DNA from: Galerina marginata
Taxonomy: Eukaryota; Basidiomycota; Agaricomycetes; Agaricales; Galerinaceae
Assembly (NCBI GenBank): GCA_023014335.1
Contig: JAECYW010000014.1
Span: forward strand, 992,001 to 1,056,000
Length of the DNA: 64,000 bases
Reading direction: 5' to 3'
Translations under genes and position numbers: made by a program
Notes under the pieces: model-generated
The model's database searches: none
Told to the model about the DNA's origin: nothing
The model's input: only the letters and a program-made list of their open reading frames with translations
In this document: in pieces, positions 55,215-64,000 of the stretch
Layout: each line of letters starts with the position of its first letter
Position numbering within the stretch: the stretch's first letter is position 1

Positions 55215-55968
55215 TGAGATGCTTGCTGCGGGGTGACTCCGAAACACAAAAGAGACGCGGCCGTAGTAGATAGTTTTATCTCTCAATAAAACCAATCAAC
55301 CAAAACAACCAAATCTTCCGTAAATCAGATTCTACAAGTGACGCGGACAAAACACCCAATCAATCAATCAATATAATTGACTAGTTCTTTTTGGGAGGGA
55401 CAGAGGTTTTATAATATCGAGAGTCAAACAAGGTATTCAAAGGTTACGCAGCCGCCGCGGACACTTCGTTAATTGACTTAAGCGACGCAGCCACCACAGA
55501 GGTGAACAGGTATAAAGTTTTTATTTGTATTTGGGGTCGATACTGGGACTACACTTCTTGTGTAACTGAGAAAACGGGCACTCGGGCGCGTACTGACTTG
55601 TCACTCGGGACACTGAACTCGACGTCACTCGGGACGCATACTAACGAAACTTGGGCCACCAAAACCCTTTACTAACGTGAACGTGATAGATACTACAATG
55701 TCCAGAACAGTCTACAACCCTCAAAGTTGTTCCTGCTACAGTCCAGGTCTTAGACACGCGGCGCACTACCAAAGTACTCGTACCACGGCTAATTGGATGG
55801 CCACTGAAGCCTTGTTCAAGTCAATAAAGACAGGTGAAATAGGATCGTTGTTCAAATCTCTCGAATAGTTATCACTCAGATCACAAAGGTGAAATTCCGT
55901 TATCAACGCGAACAATCAATTGTTTTGAAATTCCTCGAAGTCAAGTTACGATTTTAGAGACTCTTATT
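55215..55968. repeat. Truncated, diverged relative of the gypsy LTR
   Basis: Starts tgagatgcttgctgcgggg exactly like the LTRs at 24065 and 47335 and follows them in order (ctagttctttttgggaggga, ggatggccactgaagcc, ggtgaaattccgt, cgaagtcaagtta) with many substitutions and gaps. Similarity stops near 55968, about halfway along. No matching partner or internal region is present, so it is an old fragment of a related family. Confidence 0.75.
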
Positions 55969-56213
55969 GTGCCACCTATAGATGCTACCTTGATGTATGA
56001 CCCCTAGTCAGTTGCCCAATAGGCTGACATATCCAGATAGCCAACTGCCTAGCTTCCGCTTTGGGACATATCTTATAAATCATGCTGTAGGGTGCCGGAA
56101 ATGCCGGGGGTGAGGTAGAAATCCCTTGTTGGGGGCGGGTAGGGTCTTATGGATGCCGGAAATGCCGGGAAAAAGTGCGGGAGAGGGGTAGAATCAGTCC
56201 AGTGGGGCGGGGA

Positions 56214-56555
56214 TGTACAAACATGGAACAAACAAAGCAGGAGAATGATTTCCGGGCGGTATTTTTGTTCCTGGGCGGGAAATAGGCGCTTTCGAGCCAC
56301 GAAAAGTTGTGCTATAGGATTAATTATATTCTCGGCGCCTTATTCACCTTTTTGCGCGTCTGAATTGGTGCGGGATTGGGTGGATTAGCGCTCGAGCATT
56401 CGGATGACGATCTATTTTTAGTTCGCTATAATTCTCAAAGCAGTAGTTATCTCCGGAGACATTGATGAGTCTTTTGGCCCATCATTCTGCCCTCCCTCCG
56501 TGCCCGCTTTCGTGAATGCTTAAATAAAGTATCTAGGTGCATTCCCCTTGAAAAT
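56214..56555. repeat. Long inverted repeat, left arm
   Basis: Reverse complement of 60331-60684 with scattered differences and small gaps. Shared blocks include gcgctcgagcattcggatga, cgatctatttttagttcgct and taggtgcattcccctt. Just outside it, 56089-56173 has the phrase atgccggaaatgccggg twice. Confidence 0.8.
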
Positions 56556-59500
56556 GCGAATCCGATGATATCAATATCGTAGCTTGAGACTCAGAGAAAA
56601 AGGATGGAACCAATGGGTTGACATTTTCAACCACCTTCCTCATTCGGAACACCTGTACCAAAAATGAGAGAATAAAACATATTATATTCCTTAGCTAGCT
56701 ACGATACAAATACTGTCGCTACATTATACTACTATTATTCTATCCGAGGTCTTCCCTTCCCTGTCCTAAACGCTACCAGCGGGGGTGTTGCGGTATAGTT
56801 GCTCGTGGGGCCGATCGACCTGCGAGCCACTGACTGGCTAGCTGCAGTCGCCAGTGCTGCGGCTTCCCAGCTCTTGGATCGCGCCCATATCTCTTCCCTG
56901 CAGCAGATCCTGGCCTGGCGTCGAATGCGGCGGTCGTGCATTTGGCGTCGGTAAGGGTTGGTGTTTAGGAGGTTAGACGTGGCGGGATTAACGAGGACGA
57001 GCACTTGACGTGCGTTGAGCGGGGCGAGGGGCGAGGAAATGGGAGGGTGGGGCAGTTTCTCAAGCAGTTGGATCGCCGACAAATGACGGTCGCATTCGTT
57101 TCGAGGCTGCCATAGGCTGTCGTAACCGTGGCGAGTGTCGGAATTGCAACAAATAGACGGGGCGAGTGGCACCAGCCACAACAGGGCCAGCGAGCAGGGC
57201 AAGGAATGCCACCAGGACGGATCGAGAGATGAGGGTGAGGAGGCAACGGAGCTGTTACCTCCTCGTTACCCCACCTCCCCACCTTGGCGTCGAATGCCAG
57301 CAGAGGAGCACCAGCAAGCAATGCAAGCTGCTGCTCCTCGAAGTCTCGTCGCGGTATTTGCAGGCAAGCTGCGGCTTCTGCATTTGCTGCTGCTGCCGCC
57401 CCCCTGGAGCATTTTCATCATAGAAGCTAGCAGCGGTCAGGCTGTTGCTCTTCGCGATGGTCCCGGTGCCAGATAAGCGACGCAGGCGGAGACGGCGTTG
57501 GGAGGTGGTGACGTGGGCGGATCACCGTCAGCGTACGAGGCCAGGAAGGCAGCGGTGGCAGCGGCGGTGCTTCGAACTAGCCAGTAGCTGTTGCAGGGAA
57601 AATGAGCGGAGCAATAAGAGAAAAAGGCAACGCGAGATGAGTCGCACTGACACGTCCAGTACGACCCGTCTCGCAACGCACCGGGCGGGTCTCCCTCTCC
57701 CGGGTGTCCCCTTGTCGTTATTCTCCCTGCTTCCCATCCGTCGAGGCTGGAACGATGGCCACACAGCCCTTGAAGTGAGGGCGGGGGGTTCGCAATGTAA
57801 CGCGAAGTCGTGCATAGAGCCATTTGTACCTAAAAAGATACGATGTCAGTAGTATAATTAAAGGATACATAATAGGAACTTACAAAGGCATTCCTGAAGT
57901 CTTGAGGAGCGGCGTGGATGAGGTGTGCGAGACGGTGATGGATGGTGGTCAAGGGGAAGCCAGGTTGATGGCTGAATACGCACCTTGCGAATTCGTCGGA
58001 CGGAGTTTCAACGTGACGGACCGGCTGATCTCCCGCTCACGCGCATCGAGTGCATCGACGCAGAGGCTATTTGAGGTTCTGAATAAATAATGTAAGTGCA
58101 TGAGCTCATTAGTTAAGCCCTGTAGATGTAAACATTAAATTTTAAAAATACTCCGACCCGACAACAGTGAGATATAGTGATCCCAGTCTGCGAGGTGATT
58201 TCGGGATCGTAGTTTTCTAGTCTCCGAGCCAGTACTCACTCATTGTGATATATCTTTCCCAGAAAATCTCATTTTAGGGTACTAGAGATACATGCCTTTA
58301 ATAGTAGATACCTCGGATGATATTTAAACAACACTTTTGAAATGGCCAAATTCATGTAAACGAGATTTTGTGAGGTGAGGCATTATTCAAAAAACATATT
58401 AAGCACAGCGAAGGATGCACATAAAGCTCTGGCATGTAAATATGCATTCAATTTTTATTCTGATGAAATGTGGAAAGATAGAGACTCGAAAGACGTTCAA
58501 AACTCACCAATCAAGGACATCATTCTTGTTGCAATTGATTCGCGTTCAACTCACTTGGATAGCTACCTTGTCGATTTATCAAGGTATCGTCCTCTTAGTT
58601 CCCTCAAACCTTGAACAATATAAACTTCTACCATAGTCATATCCTTAGGATGAATTTGTTTGATTTATATTGTGCTCAAATAGTGTCGGTTTCGTCAAGG
58701 GAGTGTTCAACGAAATCATTCGCAGAGCGATATACATGTATTTTAAATATATTAAATTGAGTTAAATCCCCTAGAGCTTTTAAGTTGGGAATAGACAACT
58801 ATACACCATTTCAAACACATCCCGAGGTAAACCAGACTCGCGGATGTCTTGGGGACTGCTTCCGCGAAGTTCCAAAACCTCGCGAACGGATCGGAGGCTG
58901 GCGGTCCGGGCTTGCCAGCCAATCGGGTCAGTTATGGAAACTTCCGAACGACCCATCAACAACGACGAACGTCGTTGATCTCCATTCCCAACCACCACCT
59001 CCTGCCCTTCCTTCGTCCCTCCGTCCGTCCTTCAGCCGCACCACGCCGTGTGCCTCTCCTCTGCGACAGGGATGTAGGCCGGCAAGGATAGTCGAAGCTC
59101 ACCGAACGACACAGCGACAACGCGCCAGGAAGAGGCGCCGCAGATGACTCGCCTTCAAAGAATCTGGTGGTATCGCAGACGGATGCCGAGGGGAATGAGA
59201 AACTACGAGGGGAGGCCCTTCTAGAGGGTGACCCGCAAGCTACGTCGCGAAACGAGTCCATCGGACTCATTTCAGTTTTTTTTTGTCTTTCAGCCACGTC
59301 TGCTCACCTGTTGCCCTAGCCCTACGCTCACCCCATCGCTCCTACCGCCGCTATCTACCACCACCACCACCCTCGCCCCCCAACACCACACCTCCTCCCG
59401 CCCGCGTGCAGCAGGAGCAGGCTAACGGACTCGCGGACGACTCGGGAACTCGAGTAGCTCAACACGGGCTGCCGCTGCTCGTATGGCCAGATTACTGGGA

Positions 59501-60330
59501 AGTGAACCAGCAGCATGACCATGGTTCGGCGCTGTGCGGGGGTGGAGGAGGAGCAAAGGTAGCACAGGCTACCTTTGCTCCCTTGCGAATTCGCACCCCG
59601 CAGGACGAAACAACAAACAGCGGTTCGTCGTTTCTTCGTCCACACACGTAGTCGGGGGTAGAGGAGGAGCACAAGTAGCCTGTGCTACTTGTGCTCCCTT
59701 GCGAGTTCGCTACCCGCAGGTCGAAGAAACGACGAACAGTGGTTCGTCGTGTCTTCGTCCCACCCGTAGTCGACCAAGCGGGGGACCCCGCTCCGCTCAG
59801 CACCCCTCCCGCCCGCCCAGCACCACCTTTACGCAGCTGCGGTGGCAGGTCACAGGCAATGGGCACTACCAGCGACCCAGGACTGCTGCTGGCACTGCCG
59901 GGATGTGCCATCTGGTCGCCGCTCCATTACGTACCACAAACGTTGCCTTCGTGGCCCCACGCCTGCCCTGCATGAGTTGCGGATGCCATCTCCAGCACGA
60001 GCGACCAGCAGCATCATTGCCCACAAGCCCTGGTCATAACCCGGGAAGCGGGCAGTGTGGGCTGTTGCGCCTACCACTTCGTGTTCGCGAGCTACGCGCT
60101 CCTGCGACCCCATTTAGCCTACTTCTCCTTTTTCTTTACCTATCACTATGTAGAGCTGTAATACTTTGTATAGTAGGTAGACGTATAATACATCGTCTTT
60201 TGCTTCATTATCTTCGGTACAGAAAGTTCAACCAAAGCCTTCCGGATTGGGAAGGTGGTTGAAAGTAAAGTAATCCATGTACCGATTTCCCGATGGTTTT
60301 AGCCTACAAAATTGGTATTGATAAATTTGG
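56556..60330. other. Interior of the inverted-repeat structure, no gene recognised
   Basis: Contains a GC-rich part (56750-57830) and another (58800-60110) with many overlapping low-complexity ORFs, separated by AT-rich DNA (57830-58800). No transposase motif, NTPase or other domain is visible. Hairpins at 59550-59697 are described separately. Confidence 0.45.
59550..59697. repeat. Two 14-bp-stem hairpins in a 116-bp tandem unit
   Basis: Hairpin 1 is 59550-59581 (GGAGCAAAGGTAGC, loop acag, perfect complement). Hairpin 2 is 59666-59697 (GGAGCACAAGTAGC, loop ctgt, perfect complement). The stems differ at matching positions on both arms, and the loops are each other's complement. The units also share gcgaattcgc-like and ggttcgtcgt-c-tcttcgtcc phrases. 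Confidence 0.85.
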
Positions 60331-60684
60331 ATTTTTAAGGGGAATGCACCTAGATAGTCCAATCAAAGGGTATAGAAAGTGTACAGGAGCGGAGGGGCAA
60401 ATGATGGGCAAGAAAGCCCCATCAATGTCTCCGGAGATAACTACTGCTTTGAGAATTATAGCGAACTAAAAATAGATCGTCATCCGAATGCTCGAGCGCT
60501 AATCCACCCAATCCCGCACCAATTCAGACGCGCAAAAAGGTGAATAAGGCGCCGAGAATATAATTAATCCTATAGCACAACTTTTCGTGGCTCGAAAGCG
60601 CCTATTTCCCGCCCAGGAACAAAAATACTGCCCCGCAATCATTCTCCTGCTTTGTTTGTTCTGTGTTTGTACATACATGGCTGG
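60331..60684. repeat. Long inverted repeat, right arm
   Basis: Partner of 56214-56555. A target duplication outside the arms is not obvious. Confidence 0.8.
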
Positions 60685-61105
60685 TAGTGCAGTCGCCCAA
60701 TCTCTGCAATGACATGTCCGTCGAGCACCTGGAATTCAGCTACAATAAGTTCAATAGTTAGATGCTATGTCATCGTGTAAATATAATGAACAACGTACGA
60801 GTTTCAGTCCCGATGCTTGATTCAAAGATGGGCAGTTTGGACTCGGCGTACCGTTTCCTTCCAAAACAGTCTTCGTATATCGCTGAAAATTGCGTTGACA
60901 ATGTCAGGCGAGAAACCGTGCATGAAGACCAGGACTTACCAGGACCCGACTTCGACATAGCAATGGTCTTGAAGGTGAGCTGAGATCCAGAGACGCAAGG
61001 GCAATTAGCAAGTGTGGTCCACAAAGGCCGGGACGATGTAGTCGCAGAGACGGTACGGCGCCAAACAGCGAGCGCGAATGCTGACACCTTAGCAGTGAGC
61101 AAAAC
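60685..61105. other. No gene recognised
   Basis: A few short ORFs with no domain similarity that I can see. Confidence 0.4.
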
Positions 61106-61239
61106 GATACCCCGTTCGCTGAAACATCCAAACGTCCGGGGTATCAATCCAGTCTACCCAACACCGGAACATCCAGGTGTCAGGAGAACAACCAGCGGAA
61201 CATCCTGCTGGTTGGGTGAGTGAAACATTCTGCCCACCC
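61106..61239. repeat. Cluster of four hairpins with conserved AACAT[TC]C loop
   Basis: Stems GATACCCCG/CGGGGTATC (61106-61114 and 61137-61145), ACACC/GGTGT (61161-61165 and 61176-61180), CAACCAGC/GCTGGTTG (61189-61196 and 61207-61214) and GGGTGAGT/GCCCACCC (61214-61221 and 61232-61239, one mismatch). Loops are ggaacatcca, ggaacatcct and gaaacattct in the last three. The first has a 22-base loop containing gaaacatcca. Confidence 0.85.
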
Positions 61240-61418
61240 TGGAAGTTGCGGAGGAGGTATCGGGGGTGAACTCACCGCTGCAAGGTGAGGGTGAGGAGGA
61301 CAGAATGAGATCAAAAATGGGGTACTCACAGTGGGCAGGGAAACGCGAAGGGGTTATTCTTGCAAGGTCGTAGTGAGTTGACGATGTTGACAAAGGAGGT
61401 GAAGGTGAAGAGGAGGGA

Positions 61419-61480
61419 GGAAACGATGATGGATGATGGATGATGGAAGTGGAAGTGGAAGTGGACGTGGAAATGGTTGA
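61419..61480. repeat. Microsatellite-like tract
   Basis: Short tandem runs of gatgatg and gtggaa units. Confidence 0.7.
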
Positions 61481-61610
61481 AGTCCGCCCAAGTCCGCCTG
61501 TGGGAAGATTGTTTTGTTGACTAGTCACGAGCGAATAGGATAAGATAACGATTAGATGAGATGGCCTCATCAAGGTCTTATATTCATCAGAGGCATTCGT
61601 AGTTGTTATG

Positions 61611-61687
61611 AGTTGAGTAGTGTAGTGGTATCGCGTCTCGTTTAGTAATTATATCACTTAAATCGGCGTTCGAACCCGCAACGTTGG
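61611..61687 (+). other. Possible degenerate tRNA-like sequence
   Basis: TAGTGTAGTGGTATCGCGTC (from 61618) resembles an A box and GTTCGAACCC (61668-61677) a B box, about 60 nt end to end. The T stem and acceptor stem pair badly, so this is at best a decayed tRNA or SINE head. Confidence 0.25.
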
Positions 61688-62039
61688 AAATTTTTAATTG
61701 TTTTGTCCATTTTTAATTTTTTGTGAAGCTGTGGACACTCAAACACAATCTCTTCCGAGCATAATGGTTCGGATTCAGGCAATCAGAACCAGTGTTCATA
61801 GTTTTAGTTATATTGAATAACAAGAAATTTATCTTACACCAGTAGCTACTCTAATCAAAGAAACCTACAGGGAAGGGGATGGCTACCAGCTACATTCATC
61901 AAAAAGGACGCGGTGGGCGAGAGGGGGGGAGTACGTCGATCAAAGGGACCTGATGAGAGGGCAACCGTCAGCTAAAGTGCTGCCTGAGAGGCAGATTAAG
62001 AGAAGTCAGAGGTAGGACGGGGGGAAAGACGGATATGAA

Positions 62040-63000
62040 CATACCTCCATTGAACCCCTCCATGTCAAACGGCCTAACCCAAACGCCTTAACGCTCAGCA
62101 CCAGCGTCTGAAAACCTTCAAGGACGACCCTCGAGTCTTTGTCAAGCGAGCCGGCGAGTGATCAATGCTTGGGCAGACTTTCACGACGGTGGTGAGGCGG
62201 GTTGCTGAGGTCCATGGTGCGCGATGCTAGAAGCTTCGTCAAGAGAGCGAGACAGCGATGGATCGTCGAGCTGAAGTTTGCGATGGCGCCGAAGCTCGTG
62301 ACAGTGCTGGGCAGGAGGGGTGGATGGGTTGACTGTGGACGAAGCATTCAGGCCACTACAGGACAATGAATATCTGGAGTAACAAGGTGAAAACATTCAG
62401 CTCGGATGTGAAAGATACATACCGCTCAATCGCCCAATCCCCTGGTGCACCGTCGGTGGTGTCGTAGTACGACACAACGGAAGAACGCAGTCGCGGTCTT
62501 GAAGTCGTTGATATTTGAAGCTTCAAGAAGAGAGCCAGCGAGCGCTGATGCTCGAGCTTGGGGTTCATGACGGAGGTGAGGCAGGGGGTCAAGTTCACAA
62601 GAAGATGGAGTCGTCGCCATGTGGTATTGTCGTTTGAAGTTTCGTGAAGGTGAGAGTGTGTCGGACGGTCGAGGTGAGAGGCGAGCGGGGGTGAAAGCGC
62701 GCGAGCGAGTTCGGATGTTCAAAGTTCACCCCGGAGGTGAGGCGCATAAGGGAGGTGAGGCGTGGGGTCTGAGCTCTTGTGAGGTCGGTGTCGCGGTCCC
62801 GGTGTTGTTGGCGTTTGAAACTTTGTGAAGATGGCGCCGCCCGAGGAGAGCCTAGGAGGGAGGCGAAACATTCAGCCCACAAGAAGATGAAATACCAAGC
62901 GAAGCATTCTGCTTGGGGGATCCTGATTGAGCGAAACCTTCAGCTCAAGCGAGTGTGGAGGTGGAGATAAGATAACACGGAGCGGTTTCAAAGTCGGAGT
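62040..63000. repeat. Degenerate tandem repeats with embedded hairpins
   Basis: Loosely repeated phrases such as ggaggtgaggc, cgtttgaa with tttcgtgaag, and atgctagaagcttcgtc recur every 120-180 bp. Hairpins with the conserved loop lie at 62335-62356 (imperfect), 62895-62916 (CCAAGC/GCTTGG) and 62927-62948 (TTGAGC/GCTCAA). Short ORFs here are not convincing. Confidence 0.5.
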
Positions 63001-63203
63001 TCAAGTCCAGAGCCTGATTCGGAGTTTAAACTCAAGTTCCTAATTCGGACTTTGAACTTGGGGAAATCGGGGTTGCTCAACTCTTCGCCTCACCGACTCG
63101 GGTGCCCACCGCCCCTCATCGCCACACCGACTTGCACGCCCTTCCCCTCCCTTCAGCGCTTTGATGACCCCACACATCCCGCCACGACACCTTGGAAGGA
63201 TTT

Positions 63204-63296
63204 CTTGGGCAGGATGTTCCGCCCTAAGATCAACTCTCAACTGAATGTTTCGCTGAGAGTCGGTTCACCACTGTTCAGAATGTTTTGCTCAGTGGT
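63204..63296. repeat. Three hairpins with the conserved loop on the opposite strand
   Basis: 63204-63228 (CTTGGGC/GCCC-T-AAG, loop aggatgttcc), 63233-63260 (ACTCTCA/TGAGAGT, loop with tgaatgtttc) and 63267-63296 (ACCACTG/CAGTGGT, loop with agaatgtttt). The loops are reverse complements of those at 61.1 and 62.9 kb. Confidence 0.85.
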
Positions 63297-63299
63297 CTC

Positions 63300-64000
63300 A
63301 ATATCCTCTCCATACGCGGAACACGTCGAAAACGCATCGCACGTCATTTCTCACCCGCCGGCTCCTCCATCAACTTAGTTGGCCGTTCTCACCAACACCT
63401 TCGCCTTTCCCTGACCTGATGGAACTTACTGTGAGCGCTACCTTGGAGTTCCAACGACACCGCGTCGATCTGTTCTGACACAAAACATCGCAGATCGAAT
63501 CTTGTATCTTGTTGCCGACTTGGTAGCTATCTGTTTAACCCCTGGGAGTTGGAGGGCATCACGGTATGTCTACAGTTACGATGTTCTGATCTACGCAAGC
63601 GACGCTGGGCTCACTAAGTACTCAAGGTCCTCCTCAGCGTGTTTCTACATTCCGACCTGGATGTCCTCTTGGGGTGGGCGATATGGTTGAAGTCTTGAGA
63701 AATCTCTACGGTCGTGTTTGTTGTTGGAGTCGGTCCTCACCTACGCGGGTATGTCCACGTCCCTTTCGATTTGTAAATCCGATCACTCAAGTTATCTCCA
63801 GAATGAAATAGCTCTGTTTTTTTTGCTAAGGGCGCCGCGTCGGGTTTGGTTGGACAGAGTTGGAGGCCATCGAAAGAACTGTTTTCGACCATCTGCGCGG
63901 CTTTTGTCCCCCTCGAAAACTACCCGAAGGAAGAAACATAACGTGTCTGTATTCAATGCCACAAGACCCGCAGGATATGATAGACGCCCCCTTGGTTTGC
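63300..64000. other. No gene recognised to window end
   Basis: Short ORFs only. Nothing matches the repeats described above. Confidence 0.4.

Noticed and set aside
56735..57476. 155-codon minus and 113-codon plus ORFs in the inverted-repeat interior
   Set aside because: Overlapping low-complexity frames in GC-rich DNA without motifs or introns.
61106..63296. CRISPR-like array
   Set aside because: Eukaryotic context, no constant repeat with unique spacers; the conserved part is a hairpin loop and spacing is irregular.

Overview
The window looks like nuclear DNA of a mushroom-forming fungus (Agaricomycetes). The reasons are short (about 50-80 bp) GT-AG introns in every convincing gene, an NB-ARC/TPR immune-type receptor with the N-terminus usual in this class, TAP-like alpha/beta-hydrolase relics, and several DNA transposons of the KDZ type with their CxC cysteine clusters. 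The species cannot be named from the sequence.

Layout. 1-1878: one end of a KDZ-type transposon that runs off the window. 1887-19775: an NLR neighbourhood with one complete receptor gene (8987-11295), a class II fructose-bisphosphate aldolase whose 5' end is ruined (5581-7150), a stub of a second NLR, two alpha/beta-hydrolase pseudogenes, and a diverged segment repeated three times upstream of the NLR start. 20026-21072: a 1047-bp non-autonomous element with an 8-bp target duplication and a tRNA-like core. 21504-24064 and 49019-49328: two halves of one zinc-finger/DDE-type gene split by a retrotransposon.

24065-49018: a Ty3/gypsy-like retrotransposon on the minus strand. It has 1684-bp LTRs, a PBS, a PPT, gag, pro and pol. 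Its pro region is interrupted by a 7588-bp KDZ-family transposon (36777-44364, target duplication atcaaatg) carrying a transposase gene and a large accessory gene. Between pol and the 3' LTR lie about 7 kb holding five intron-bearing genes on the opposite strand. One encodes a six-cysteine-cluster protein. Three are tandem paralogues with the same exon plan. The last is decaying. Four of the five have their own TATA-like box. This antisense cargo is the most unusual gene-level feature of the window.

49.3-54.3 kb: a second, different KDZ element. Its transposase is broken by a 10-bp tandem duplication and by a 1-kb fold-back element. 55215-55968: a truncated, diverged relative of the gypsy LTR. 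56.2-60.7 kb: a 3.8-kb interior between 340-350-bp inverted repeats, with paired hairpins that kept their pairing while changing sequence. 61.1-63.3 kb: a family of small hairpins in which the loop is conserved and the stem differs in every copy. No recognisable genes were found in the last 8 kb.

How it fits together: most of the window is a stack of nested insertions (P-like gene, then gypsy, then KDZ; and KDZ2, then fold-back). Very low divergence between the two LTRs and between the two KDZ copies shows recent activity. Most of the differences, and one nonsense codon, are CpG-type transitions.
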